Part shown: positions 35,733 to 44,469 of the stretch, piece by piece
Numbering within the stretch: the stretch's first letter is position 1
Layout of the letters: each line of letters starts with the position of its first letter
Source: Paraburkholderia sacchari
GTDB taxonomy: Bacteria > Pseudomonadota > Gammaproteobacteria > Burkholderiales > Burkholderiaceae
NCBI RefSeq assembly: GCF_000785435.2
Contig: NZ_JTDB02000008.1
Span: forward strand, 62,001-126,000
DNA: 64,000 bases
Reading direction: 5' to 3'
Program-made: the position numbers and the translations under genes
Notes under the pieces: generated by a model
Database searches by the model: none
What the model was told of the DNA's origin: nothing
What the model saw: only the letters and a program-made list of their open reading frames with translations

Positions 35733-36092
35733 ATGCCTCGAGTCAAACGTGGGGTTACCGCACGGGCCCGTCACAAGAAGATCATCAAGCTGGCCAAGGG
35801 TTACCGCGGCCGTCGCAATAACGTCTATCGCATCGCCAAGCAGGCGGTCATGCGCGCTGGCCAGTACGCCTACCGCGATCGCCGCAACAAGAAGCGTGTG
35901 TTCCGCGCACTGTGGATCACGCGTATCAACGCGGCGGTGCGTCAGCACGACATGACCTACAGCGTGTTCATCAACGGCCTGAAGAAGGCTTCGATCGAAC
36001 TCGACCGCAAGGTTCTGGCTGACATGGCTGTGTTCGACAAGGCTGCATTTGCTGCGATCGTCAAGCAGGTGAAGGCCGCCGTCGCTGCTTAA
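35733..36092 (+). CDS. rplT: 50S ribosomal protein L20
   Basis: 119 aa. MPRVKRGVTARARHKKIIKLAKGYRGRR and the C-terminal region typical of L20. It is needed early in 50S assembly and in related bacteria represses its own operon. TAGGAG lies before the ATG. Confidence 0.97.
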   Translation: MPRVKRGVTARARHKKIIKLAKGYRGRRNNVYRIAKQAVMRAGQYAYRDRRNKKRVFRALWITRINAAVRQHDMTYSVFINGLKKASIELDRKVLADMAVFDKAAFAAIVKQVKAAVAA

Positions 36093-36125
36093 GTTAGATA
36101 CCTAAGCAAGGTATTGCGCAGGTTC

Positions 36126-36197
36126 GTTGCAGCAGACACTCCGGTTGTCTCGGTGATGCTGCAACAAAAACGGGGCTCCTCACCGAGCCCCGTTTTT
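36126..36197 (+). terminator. Double hairpin: pheST leader terminator/attenuator
   Basis: First hairpin: stem GTTGCAGCA (36126-36134) / TGCTGCAAC (36157-36165). Second: stem CGGGGCTC (36171-36178) / GAGCCCCG (36185-36192), flanked by A5 and T5, a textbook intrinsic terminator. The pair sits between rplT and pheS. I see no Phe-rich leader peptide. Confidence 0.8.
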
Positions 36198-36259
36198 GTT
36201 GGCGAAGCGCTTCCTGCGCCGCTCAAGTCTCAAACACTGACGCTGAAAAGATGGGATCA

Positions 36260-37273
36260 ATGGATCTGGACCAGATTGTCGCCGACGCGCAACGCGCCTT
36301 TGCCTCCGCCTCCGACGTCAACACGCTTGAAAATGAAAAAGCGCGTTTTCTCGGTAAATCGGGCGCGCTGACCGAACTGCTCAAGGGCCTCGGCAAGCTC
36401 GACCCGGAAACGCGCAAGACCGAAGGTGCGCGCATCAACGCCGTCAAGCAGCAGGTCGAGGCCGCGCTCAACGCGCGCCGCCAGGCGCTTGCCGACGCGC
36501 TGCTGAACCAGCGTCTCGCCGCCGAGGCGATCGACGTCACGCTGCCGGGCCGTGGCGCGGGCCCGGGTAGCCTGCATCCGGTGATGCAGACATGGGAGCG
36601 CGTCGAGCAGATCTTCGGCTCGATCGGCTTCGACGTGGCCGACGGCCCCGAGATCGAAACCGACTGGTACAACTTCACCTCGCTCAACAGTCCGGAAAAC
36701 CATCCGGCGCGTTCGATGCAGGACACGTTCTACGTGGACGGCAAGGATGCCGAAGGCCGCCCGCTGCTGTTGCGCACGCACACGAGCCCGATGCAGGTGC
36801 GCTACGCGCGCACGCACACACCGCCGATCAAGGTGATCGTGCCGGGACGCACCTATCGCGTGGACAGTGACGCCACCCATTCGCCGATGTTCAACCAGGT
36901 CGAAGGCCTGTGGATCGAAGAGAACATCAGCTTCGCGGACCTCAAGGGCGTCTATACGGACTTCCTTAAGAAGTTCTTCGAGCGCGACGACATTCAGGTG
37001 CGTTTCCGCCCGTCGTACTTCCCGTTCACGGAGCCGTCCGCCGAAATCGACATGATGTTCGAGCAGGGCAAGAACGCCGGCAAGTGGCTCGAAATCTCGG
37101 GCTCGGGCCAGGTGCATCCGACCGTGATCCGCAACATGGGCCTCGACCCGGAGCGCTATATCGGCTTTGCGTTCGGCAGCGGCCTCGAACGCCTCACGAT
37201 GCTGCGTTACGGCGTGCAGGATCTGCGTCTGTTCTTCGAAGGCGACCTGCGCTTCTTGCGCCAGTTCGCTTAA
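36260..37273 (+). CDS. pheS: Phenylalanyl-tRNA synthetase alpha subunit
   Basis: 337 aa. N-terminal coiled-coil (FLGKSGALTELLKGLGKLDPETR), class II core with HPVMQTWERVEQIFGSIGF, motif 2 region RTHTSPMQVRYARTH and motif 3 GFAFGSGLERLTMLRYG. I start at MDLDQIVADAQ (36260), the usual N-terminus, rather than three codons upstream. Confidence 0.96.
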   Translation: MDLDQIVADAQRAFASASDVNTLENEKARFLGKSGALTELLKGLGKLDPETRKTEGARINAVKQQVEAALNARRQALADALLNQRLAAEAIDVTLPGRGAGPGSLHPVMQTWERVEQIFGSIGFDVADGPEIETDWYNFTSLNSPENHPARSMQDTFYVDGKDAEGRPLLLRTHTSPMQVRYARTHTPPIKVIVPGRTYRVDSDATHSPMFNQVEGLWIEENISFADLKGVYTDFLKKFFERDDIQVRFRPSYFPFTEPSAEIDMMFEQGKNAGKWLEISGSGQVHPTVIRNMGLDPERYIGFAFGSGLERLTMLRYGVQDLRLFFEGDLRFLRQFA

Positions 37274-37403
37274 GCCCGAAGGCCAACGTACGGCACGCAC
37301 GGCATCCGCAGTTCGCGAAGCGCACGCAGCACCCCAAGCCTTTAGGGCAGTGCGCGAGAAAACGCTACGCGACGGTCTCAATCTGTCTGGAACGTAAAAC
37401 GAA

Positions 37404-39857
37404 ATGCTATTCCCCGAATCCTGGCTGAGAAGCTTTGTCGATCCGAAGCTCACGACCGATGAACTGGCCCATGCGCTGACCATGGCCGGCCTCGAGGTCG
37501 AAGGCCTGCGCCCGGCCGCGCCGCCTACTGCGAAAATCGTCGTGGGCCGCGTGCTCGAAGTCGTCAAGCACCCGGACGCGGACAAGCTCAATGTTACGCA
37601 GGTCGACGCCGGCACGGGCGCGACGCTGCAGATCGTCTGCGGCGCACCCAATGTGGCGCCCGGCATCAAGGTGCCGGTGGCGCTCGTGGGCGCCGAACTG
37701 CCGCCCGCGGAAGAGGGCGGCAAGCCCTTCGCGATCAAGCTCTCGAAGCTGCGCGGGGTGGAAAGCCAGGGCATGCTGTGCTCGGCGCGCGAACTGAAGC
37801 TTTCGGAAGACCATAGCGGCCTCATGATCCTGCCGGAAGACACGCCGGTCGGTCAGGACATCCGCGAGACGCTCAATCTCGACGACACCATCTTCGAAAT
37901 CAAGCTCACGCCGAACAAGGCCGATTGCCTTTCGGTGTACGGCATCGCGCGCGAAACGGCCGCGATCACCGGCGCACCGCTGCAAGCGCCCGTGTTCCCG
38001 AAGGTCGACGTCAAGCTCAACGAAACGTTGCCCGTGAAGATCTCGGCGCCGGACCTGTGCGGCCGCTTCTCGGGCCGCGTGATTCGCGGCGTGAACGCGC
38101 ACGCGAAGACGCCCGCGTGGATGGTCGAGCGCCTCGAGCGCTCGGGCCAGCGCAGCATCTCCGCGCTCGTCGATATTTCGAACTACGTGATGCTCGAACT
38201 GGGCCGCCCGTCGCACGTGTTCGATCTCGACAAGATTCACGGCTCGCTGGACGTGCGCTGGGGCAAGAAGGGCGAACAGCTCAAGCTGCTCAACGGCAAT
38301 ACCGTCGAAGTCGATGAAACCGTGGGCGTGATCGCCGACGAGCGCGAGATCGAAAGCCTCGCGGGCATCATGGGCGGCGACAGCACGGCCGTCTCGCTCG
38401 ACACGAAGAACATCTATCTCGAAGCCGCATTCTGGTGGCCGGACAGCATTCGTGGCCGCTCGCGCCGCTACAACTTCTCGACCGATGCGGGCCACCGCTT
38501 CGAGCGCGGGGTGGATTGGTCCACGACTGTCGAGCACATCGAGCGCATCACGCAATTGATCCTCGACATTTGCGGCGGCGAAGCCGGCCCGGTCGACGAC
38601 CAGACCGTGAACGTGCCCAAGCGTGCGCCGGTGAAGATGCGCGTCGCGCGTGCGAACCGCATCATCGGCGTGAAGATCGATGGCGACGCGATCGCACAGA
38701 TCTTCACGCGCCTCGGTCTCACGTTCGAACGTAGCGTGGAGAACGGCGACGACACGTTCAGCGTGATGCCGCCGCCGTATCGCTTCGACATCGAAATCGA
38801 GGAAGACCTGATCGAAGAAGTCGCGCGAATTTACGGCTTCGAGAAGATTCCTGCGAACCCGCCCGTCGCGCGCAGCGAGATGCGTGCAACGAATGAAACG
38901 CGCCGCTCGGTTCACGCAATTCGCCACGCGCTCGCCGCGCGCGATTACGCCGAAACGATCAACTTCAGCTTCGTCGATGCAGAGTGGGAGCAGGATTTCG
39001 CGGGCAACGCGAATCCCGTGAAGCTGCTGAACCCGATCGCGAGCCAGCTCTCGGTCATGCGCACGACGCTGTTCGGCAGCCTCATCAACGTGCTGCGCCA
39101 CAACCTCAATCGCCGCGCGGACCGTGTGCGCGTGTTCGAGGCAGGCCGAGTGTTCCTGCACGATCCGTCGATCAAGGCCGGCAAGATGACGGTGGAAGGT
39201 TTCGCGCAGCCGAAGATGATCGGTGCGCTCGCCTATGGTCCCGCGCTCGAAGAGCAGTGGGGCGCGCCCACGCGCGGCGTCGATTACTTCGATGTGAAGG
39301 GCGATCTCGAAGCGCTGTTCGCGCCGCTGGGTGCGGCAAAAGCGCCGCGTTTCGTGAAGGCGGAGCACCCGGCGCTGCATCCGGGTCGTAGCGCGCGCAT
39401 CGAAGTCGATGGCCGCGCCGTGGGCTGGATTGGCGAACTGCATCCGCGCTGGATGCAGAAGTATGACCTGCCTCATGCGCCGATGTTGTTCGAAGTCGAA
39501 GCTGACGCGCTGATGGCGCGCGAACTGCCCGCACCGTCGGAAGTCTCGAAATTTCCGCCGGTTCGACGCGACATCGCGCTTGTCGTCGATCAAAATATCG
39601 AGGTGCAGGCGCTGCTCGACGAGCTTCAGAAGGGCCTGCAAGACGAGCCCTGCAAGATTGTCCAGAGGGTTGCGTTGTTCGATGAATTTCGTGCAAAATC
39701 AAATACTTCCGGACTTGGCGCGGACGAGAAAAGCCTTGCCTTCCGGGTGACCCTGCAAGATACTGGCGGAACCCTTCAGGACGAAACGGTCGATGCGGCC
39801 ATCAAGTCCCTGGTGGATCGCCTGGCTCGAGTGTTTGGCGCCCGGTTGCGCGGATAA
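37404..39857 (+). CDS. pheT: Phenylalanyl-tRNA synthetase beta subunit
   Basis: 817 aa. N-terminal tRNA-binding domain (VVGRVLEVVKHPDADKLNVTQVDAG), B3/4 editing region, B5 domain, and C-terminal FDX-ACB domain (PSEVSKFPPVRRDIALVVDQ). Forms an alpha2-beta2 enzyme with PheS. The 130-bp gap after pheS has no gene. Confidence 0.97.
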   Translation: MLFPESWLRSFVDPKLTTDELAHALTMAGLEVEGLRPAAPPTAKIVVGRVLEVVKHPDADKLNVTQVDAGTGATLQIVCGAPNVAPGIKVPVALVGAELPPAEEGGKPFAIKLSKLRGVESQGMLCSARELKLSEDHSGLMILPEDTPVGQDIRETLNLDDTIFEIKLTPNKADCLSVYGIARETAAITGAPLQAPVFPKVDVKLNETLPVKISAPDLCGRFSGRVIRGVNAHAKTPAWMVERLERSGQRSISALVDISNYVMLELGRPSHVFDLDKIHGSLDVRWGKKGEQLKLLNGNTVEVDETVGVIADEREIESLAGIMGGDSTAVSLDTKNIYLEAAFWWPDSIRGRSRRYNFSTDAGHRFERGVDWSTTVEHIERITQLILDICGGEAGPVDDQTVNVPKRAPVKMRVARANRIIGVKIDGDAIAQIFTRLGLTFERSVENGDDTFSVMPPPYRFDIEIEEDLIEEVARIYGFEKIPANPPVARSEMRATNETRRSVHAIRHALAARDYAETINFSFVDAEWEQDFAGNANPVKLLNPIASQLSVMRTTLFGSLINVLRHNLNRRADRVRVFEAGRVFLHDPSIKAGKMTVEGFAQPKMIGALAYGPALEEQWGAPTRGVDYFDVKGDLEALFAPLGAAKAPRFVKAEHPALHPGRSARIEVDGRAVGWIGELHPRWMQKYDLPHAPMLFEVEADALMARELPAPSEVSKFPPVRRDIALVVDQNIEVQALLDELQKGLQDEPCKIVQRVALFDEFRAKSNTSGLGADEKSLAFRVTLQDTGGTLQDETVDAAIKSLVDRLARVFGARLRG

Positions 39858-39948
39858 GCTCTACGGCTCATCTCCTGCCGACATTGGCTTCCGGTTTGCG
39901 GGGTTGCAAGTTTCCCTGGCAACCGGAAGCGCGCCATTTCATAGATAG

Positions 39949-40359
39949 ATGAACGAAATGAACTCGAGTGATTTCGAAGCCCTTCTTGCGGCACAGCGTA
40001 GCGCCATGATTCGCGACATTCCTGCCTCGTCGGCAAGCGCCACGAACGACACGCCCACGCTGACCAAAGCTGAGCTCGCCGAGCTGCTGTTCGACAACGT
40101 CGGGCTCAACAAGCGCGAGGCCAAGGACATGGTCGAAGCGTTCTTCGAAGTGATTCGCGACGCGCTCGAAGGCGGCGACAGTGTGAAGCTCTCGGGCTTC
40201 GGCAATTTCCAGTTGCGCGACAAGCCGCAACGGCCGGGCCGCAATCCCAAGACCGGGGAGGCGATTCCCATTGCTGCGCGACGCGTGGTGACGTTCCATG
40301 CGAGCCAGAAGCTCAAGGCACTGGTCGAGAGCGGCGCAGAGGCAAGCTTTTCGCGCTGA
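39949..40359 (+). CDS. ihfA: Integration host factor, alpha subunit
   Basis: 136 aa against 99 in E. coli; the extra is an N-terminal extension of about 35 residues rich in Ala/Ser. The core TLTKAELAELLFDNVGLNKREAKDMVEAFFEVIRDAL and the DNA-bending arm region FGNFQLRDKPQRPGRNPKTGEAIPIAARRVVTF are canonical, with the wedge proline kept. IHF is often needed by tRNA-targeting integrases, such as the one in the island just downstream. Confidence 0.94.
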   Translation: MNEMNSSDFEALLAAQRSAMIRDIPASSASATNDTPTLTKAELAELLFDNVGLNKREAKDMVEAFFEVIRDALEGGDSVKLSGFGNFQLRDKPQRPGRNPKTGEAIPIAARRVVTFHASQKLKALVESGAEASFSR

Positions 40360-40504
40360 TCCACCGATCAAGACATCATGCGCGGGGAGGACCCGCGCAC
40401 GCTCGCACGGGCCGCACGTAGCAGATCGTGCAGCGGGCGTGACTGGAAACCACTGACCGGCGGCGACGCCACATTTGCGCAACCACCACGACGGCAACCC
40501 GGCG

Positions 40505-40903
40505 ATGACATCGACAATCGAGAAGGTCGTCTTGCCCCCCATCCCCGCCAAGCGCTACTTCACGATCGGCGAAGTGAGCGAGTTGTGCGGTGTGAAGCCC
40601 CATGTGCTGCGGTATTGGGAGCAGGAGTTCACGCAGTTGCGACCGGTCAAGCGGCGCGGCAACCGCCGCTACTATCAGCACCATGAAGTGCTGCTGATCC
40701 GGCGTATTCGCGAACTGCTTTACGAGCAGGGTTTCACGATCAATGGGGCGCGCAACCGGCTCGATTCGTCGGGCGCGGTGGTGGAAGAGGCGGCGCCGGG
40801 CGAGGTGGGTGAGGAGAGCGTTGCGCAAGGCAATATGGCGCTGGTCGACGTCGATCAACTGCGCAAGGAATTGCTGCATGTGATCGATCTGCTCGGCCAA
40901 TGA
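40505..40903 (+). CDS. MerR-family regulator
   Basis: 132 aa. Winged helix YFTIGEVSELCGVKPHVLRYWEQEFTQLRPVKRRGNRRYYQ near the N-terminus, then a dimerisation helix and a short tail with no metal-binding cysteines. It belongs to the MerR type conserved after ihfA in gamma- and beta-proteobacteria (CarA/LitR-like without a cobalamin domain); the target is unknown. Confidence 0.9.
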   Translation: MTSTIEKVVLPPIPAKRYFTIGEVSELCGVKPHVLRYWEQEFTQLRPVKRRGNRRYYQHHEVLLIRRIRELLYEQGFTINGARNRLDSSGAVVEEAAPGEVGEESVAQGNMALVDVDQLRKELLHVIDLLGQ

Positions 40904-40945
40904 AGACCCCTTGGCAATCTTTGTAGCGAATTGCGATTTAGGTGG

Positions 40946-40974
40946 TTCTAATTAGAGAAGCGCTCTGTTATACT
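40946..40974 (+). promoter_or_regulatory. Promoter of tRNA-Pro
   Basis: -10 TATACT (40969-40974), 17-bp spacer, weak -35 TTCTAA (40946-40951). Predicted start about 40981. Confidence 0.6.
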
Positions 40975-40984
40975 TTCTAGCTCT

Positions 40985-41062
<78 letters not shown>

Positions 41063-41070
41063 GGAAATCA

Positions 41071-41104
41071 ACGGGTTACAGATGCAAGTCTGTAACCCGT
41101 TTTC
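41071..41104 (+). terminator. Terminator brought by the island behind tRNA-Pro
   Basis: Perfect 11-bp stem ACGGGTTACAG / CTGTAACCCGT, 8-nt loop, T4. It replaces the chromosome's own tRNA terminator, now at 49719-49751. Confidence 0.85.
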
Positions 41105-41117
41105 CATTTCTGGCTTC

Positions 41118-41141
41118 TGTGCCCGAAACATGCCCGAAAAA
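41118..41141 (+). other. Candidate integrase arm-type site, left end
   Basis: TGTGCCCGA, 3 nt, then ATGCCCGAAAAA. It matches the site at 49525-49548 at 21 of 24 positions and in the same orientation. It has two TGCCCGA cores 11 bp apart, with an inverted partner TTTGGGCAT at 41145-41153. It lies 57 bp inside the core. Confidence 0.55.
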
Positions 41142-41282
41142 ACTTTGGGCATGTGGATCTGCTGCACGACGGCAACGACTACAGCCTGACTCCATAGCGG
41201 CGCGTGTAGATCTTCTTCTTGTCCCGACCATGCTCCGGTCCGCGTTATCATTGGCCACAATCAATACCGCATGCGGGGAATC

Positions 41283-41861
41283 ATGGCTGCTGGTTCTGAA
41301 ATGCTTTCGGATCGCGTAATAGGCGCAGTCATTACGGCTATCGTTGGCCTCATATTCTGGTGGATACAACGACGATTGGAGCCAGCCGCCAAAGTAGGGT
41401 ATTGGGTCCCGCACAACTTCTTATTCAACGTTCCGATAGCCAACCAGCCTAATCCGCTGGTTCTGCAAACAGCAACTTTGACTGTGCAGAACTTGGGAAG
41501 GAAGGCAGCGGAGGGCGTTGAGATTGTCCATATGATGAAGCCCGACCACTTCCAGCTTCATCCGAAGCGGGGCTATGAGGAGCGATCTGCACCAGATGGA
41601 GCGCATATCATCTATCTGGAATCGCTCGGCCCGAAAGAAGTGCTGCAGATTCAGCTTTTGGCGTACAACACACAGCCGAATTTGGTGGGGGTCCGCTCGA
41701 AGGATGGATCAGCGAAAGCCATCCGCTTCCAGATAAGCCGCGTGTTCCCGCGCCCGATATTGTTGATGCTTCAGTTTTGTATGTTTGTTGGTGCGTTCGG
41801 AATTCTGTACTGGCTTGTTCGGGCGGCGCTCTATGTTTCGCGTGCGAATGGCATGTTGTAG
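41283..41861 (+). CDS. Island cargo: membrane protein of unknown function
   Basis: 192 aa. N-terminal helix (about residues 8-24, VIGAVITAIVGLIFWW), a middle soluble domain of about 120 residues with alternating beta-type pattern (LVLQTATLTVQNLGRKAAEGVEIVH), and a C-terminal helix (about 160-182). It is the only plus-strand gene of the island and sits beside attL, the place where satellites keep exchangeable cargo such as phage-defence genes. I do not recognise the domain. GGGGAA before ATG 41283 sets the start. Confidence 0.65.
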   Translation: MAAGSEMLSDRVIGAVITAIVGLIFWWIQRRLEPAAKVGYWVPHNFLFNVPIANQPNPLVLQTATLTVQNLGRKAAEGVEIVHMMKPDHFQLHPKRGYEERSAPDGAHIIYLESLGPKEVLQIQLLAYNTQPNLVGVRSKDGSAKAIRFQISRVFPRPILLMLQFCMFVGAFGILYWLVRAALYVSRANGML

Positions 41862-41902
41862 CGTTCTCGGCGTCGTGGTGGCCTCGACGCCGGTTTTCAC
41901 CT

Positions 41903-42319
41903 TCACCGCATCCGCCCCATCGCAGCCAACGGCAGTTTAGGCATCCAATCAGCCGGCACGTCTGCCGGGGCGTCCAATTCGCCGTGAAAGTCCGGCACCA
42001 GCGATTCGCGCGTGAAGAACGCCGCCGGTCTTGTGGATTCCTCGGTTTGCCGTTTCCTCGCTTTCACGCGTGGCGCCTGCCTGTCCAGGCCGCCCAATTT
42101 GGCGCGCAATGCCGCGTTCTCGCGCTCCAGTTCAGCAAGACGGGCAGAGTCGGGGGCGCCGGACATGGGCACGCCGCGCGATCTGATACCGACTTTCGAG
42201 ACAGCGTGTTCCTCGGTGTAGAACCGGTGGCGACACGCGGCAGCTAGGCATTCACGCCGCCGGGTAATGCCGCGCGTATCTTTTACCTTGGTGTCGCTGT
42301 TGCACTTCGGGCATTGCAT
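41903..42319 (-). CDS. Zinc-ribbon protein with leucine-zipper-like helix
   Basis: 138 aa. Residues 3-35 form a four-cysteine ribbon (C3, C6, C24, C29) with the layout CPKC - RRREC - CRHRFYT, which resembles the N-terminus of NrdR and, more loosely, phage Ogr/Delta activators. Residues 57-76 (DSARLAELERENAALRAKLG) form a short amphipathic coiled coil. The ATP-cone of NrdR is absent. A transcription-control role is likely, perhaps of helper late genes as Ogr/Delta do; that is inference. GGGAG lies six bases before the ATG. Confidence 0.65.
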   Translation of the reverse strand: MQCPKCNSDTKVKDTRGITRRRECLAAACRHRFYTEEHAVSKVGIRSRGVPMSGAPDSARLAELERENAALRAKLGGLDRQAPRVKARKRQTEESTRPAAFFTRESLVPDFHGELDAPADVPADWMPKLPLAAMGRMR

Positions 42320-42540
42320 AGAGTCTCCCTGTGTGGATGCCCCGATACTTCCGGCGTCGGGGCCAGCGCGAAACACCCTCGCCCATACAGGCAGAGGAAG
42401 GCAGCCGAGTCGATGTGATTTCCCCGTCACATCACCCCTCGGCAAACAGGGCAACCCGGGTCTACGGAAAGCGCCCGATTCGGCGCGATTTACCCGTCGC
42501 GCCTCCCCTCGATGCACAGGGTCCCTCGGGAGGTAAGGTG

Positions 42541-42735
42541 TTACGCGCCGCTTGCAGCTTCCAGGCCACGACGTAGCAAGCTGGTTGTGGCCTGGCTCAG
42601 AGACAGGCGAAAGCCGGTCTGTTCCTGAATGCGCGCGCGGTGCCGCTCAATCTGGGCAAGCAGGGCTGCGTCGGTGTAGATGGTGAAGCGGCGCCCTTCA
42701 GCGGCGATTGCGGTTTCCAGCGTGTTCGGCTGCAT
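42541..42735 (-). CDS. Small RHH-like protein
   Basis: 64 aa. RRFTIYTDAALLAQIERHRARIQEQTGFRLSLSQATTSLLRRGLEA has a strand followed by two helices, the layout of a ribbon-helix-helix dimer. It begins 3 bp after the stop of the gene before it. Probably a small repressor. The 221-bp gap to the zinc-ribbon gene holds GC-rich repeats but no gene. Confidence 0.55.
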   Translation of the reverse strand: MQPNTLETAIAAEGRRFTIYTDAALLAQIERHRARIQEQTGFRLSLSQATTSLLRRGLEAASGA

Positions 42736-42737
42736 GG

Positions 42738-43127
42738 TCAGAAATCTCGCGTATTGATCGAGTGGGAATAGTCCCAATCCATAGCCCACGAACGGCGCGG
42801 CGGCCCCGGCGGCTTCGTACGTGCGATAGCAGCCAACGCAATGCCCTTAATGTCGCGCTCTACGCGAGCGACCTGCGCCGCGTCCAGCTCAGGCCACGCT
42901 CGCTGGATGCGCTCCGATAGGTCAGGCGTTTGCTCGAAGATGAAATGTCCGAGTGAAGGCATGGACACCAATGTCCGGCTGCCCTTGTCCGTCGCCTCGC
43001 GGCACATGCACCTCGCGCCTTCCAGCGCGGCCCGCACGGGCGTCGGCAGCGTGACGACGCCCTTTGCCTTGCGGCTGACCTTCTTGGCCAGCACGCGATT
43101 AAGGTAGCTTTGCGGGCCTTCCATCAC
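42738..43127 (-). CDS. Hypothetical protein following the capsid gene
   Basis: 129 aa, overlapping the capsid stop codon (GTGATGG), so it is translationally coupled. Not recognised. Central part mixed helix (TPDLSERIQRAWPELDAAQVARVERDIKGIALAAIA), basic N-terminus, Pro/Arg patch near the C-terminus. A position directly after a capsid gene suits a head-completion or decoration role, but nothing in the sequence shows it. Confidence 0.55.
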   Translation of the reverse strand: MMEGPQSYLNRVLAKKVSRKAKGVVTLPTPVRAALEGARCMCREATDKGSRTLVSMPSLGHFIFEQTPDLSERIQRAWPELDAAQVARVERDIKGIALAAIARTKPPGPPRRSWAMDWDYSHSINTRDF

Positions 43128-44128
43128 GCAGCCGTCCAGAAACGCGACAGGTCAGGCGTCAGCGGCTGGAGTGCCGCCACTGCCGTTACAGCCATCGTGC
43201 CGCTCAGTGGGTTCACACTCACGCGCTCGGCGTACACGTCCACAGTGGAACGGATCATGATGGCCGAGCGGCTGAAAGCGCCCACGATGGTGGGTGCAAT
43301 GGCGGGCGTCAGTTCGCCACGCACACCAGATGCACGCAGCACGCCATCTTGCCCAACTGCAGCGCCTGCGGCGTTCGTGCCGATCAGGGCGCGCAGTTCA
43401 TCGAAGCGGACATTGTGGGCGGCGGCATCACCCAGGCTGAAGGCTTGCAGCGGAAGATTCGGCTGCGCCACGTCGTTCACTGCTGGCTGCGGTGTGCCGG
43501 CGGCGATTGCGCCGAGCAACAGCGCGTCCGCGGTGTCAGCCAGGCCTTGCGTGAATGAATGCATGATCTGGTCGGTAAAGTCCGGGTAGGACTTCATGTA
43601 TGCGCGCGTGAACTCGTACCGAACCATGTACGTCAGCGTGCCCGTTTTCGGCCCTTGCCCCAGACCATCGTCAACGAAAATCTTCGCGCGGCTGATTGGC
43701 AGCGATGACACGCCGACTTCGAGGCCGTTTGCAACGGTAGTGAATGGCGCTGATTCGACCGTCACGAAATAGGTGGGCTTTTCCACCAGGAGCGGTTCGC
43801 CATCGGTCCCGGTCGCATTAAGCTCGGTCGGGTCTTCGTAAATAATCACTTCCGCACCGGCTTGTGCGACCAGTGAGCGCTTGATGATGTCGGCGGCGAG
43901 CGTGATCGTTTGACCAGCAGGATGACCAACAGGCGGACGCTTCAAATGCATGCCGCTCTTGGTCTGCAGGTCCGGCAGCATGTCGCCATTCAGGTCGAGC
44001 AGGCTTCGAACAATGGGCCTGACGGGTGTAATCCGGCGAACGTCGCCGTTGCCGTCATACCGCACGTCGGCGCCAGGCTCTGTCAAGGCGCGTTCGATAA
44101 GGGCGTTCAGTGGGTTGGGCTTGGCCAT
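43124..44128 (-). CDS. Phage major-capsid-like protein (HK97-type fold candidate)
   Basis: 334 aa. The middle region TDQIMHSFTQGLADTADALLLGAIAAGTPQP looks like the long spine helix plus D-x2-LL-G of HK97-type capsid proteins. The C-terminus VGAFSRSAIMIRSTVDVYAERVS, followed by a strand-rich end, resembles the last P-domain strands. The N-terminal 60 residues could be N-arm; there is no long scaffold-like delta domain and no protease gene beside it. It may form, or resize, capsids with helper proteins. Recognition is by pattern only. Confidence 0.65.
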   Translation of the reverse strand: MAKPNPLNALIERALTEPGADVRYDGNGDVRRITPVRPIVRSLLDLNGDMLPDLQTKSGMHLKRPPVGHPAGQTITLAADIIKRSLVAQAGAEVIIYEDPTELNATGTDGEPLLVEKPTYFVTVESAPFTTVANGLEVGVSSLPISRAKIFVDDGLGQGPKTGTLTYMVRYEFTRAYMKSYPDFTDQIMHSFTQGLADTADALLLGAIAAGTPQPAVNDVAQPNLPLQAFSLGDAAAHNVRFDELRALIGTNAAGAAVGQDGVLRASGVRGELTPAIAPTIVGAFSRSAIMIRSTVDVYAERVSVNPLSGTMAVTAVAALQPLTPDLSRFWTAA

Positions 44129-44134
44129 GATCTT

Positions 44135-44407
44135 TTAGACGTTGAGAGAGATTTTCCACAGGGCCAGCAGCCGTTCGTCGGTGCTAAGCATGTGCGGGTG
44201 ATCCTGATGAACATGCAACCATGCAAACAGGCCGAAAAGATCCGTTTTGCCTTGCAGGTTGACGGGGGCGCCGCGCTCGGCCCACTTGGTAACGATCGGC
44301 GCCGAGCATTTGAACGTCGCGCACAGCTCCGAGACGTCCATCTGCGGGGATTGCGGCTTGTTCGCCTTCGCTTCTGCAACAAGCTGGTTCAATTCTTCGA
44401 TGGTCAT
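44135..44407 (-). CDS. Nu1-like winged-helix DNA-binding protein (third copy)
   Basis: 90 aa. The pattern VSELCATFKCSAPIVTKWAERGAPVNLQGKTDLFGLFAWLHVHQ matches the Nu1/terminase-small winged helix: recognition helix, W-x3-G-x-P turn, then a wing ending in F-x3-F-x-WL. Lies 6 bp before the capsid gene. It shares this plan with the two proteins upstream. Confidence 0.6.
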   Translation of the reverse strand: MTIEELNQLVAEAKANKPQSPQMDVSELCATFKCSAPIVTKWAERGAPVNLQGKTDLFGLFAWLHVHQDHPHMLSTDERLLALWKISLNV

Positions 44408-44469
44408 GAAGTGTGTAGCACTACTAATAGTATTGAGTGGATTAAAGTATGCGTCAGGATGTGAATTGA

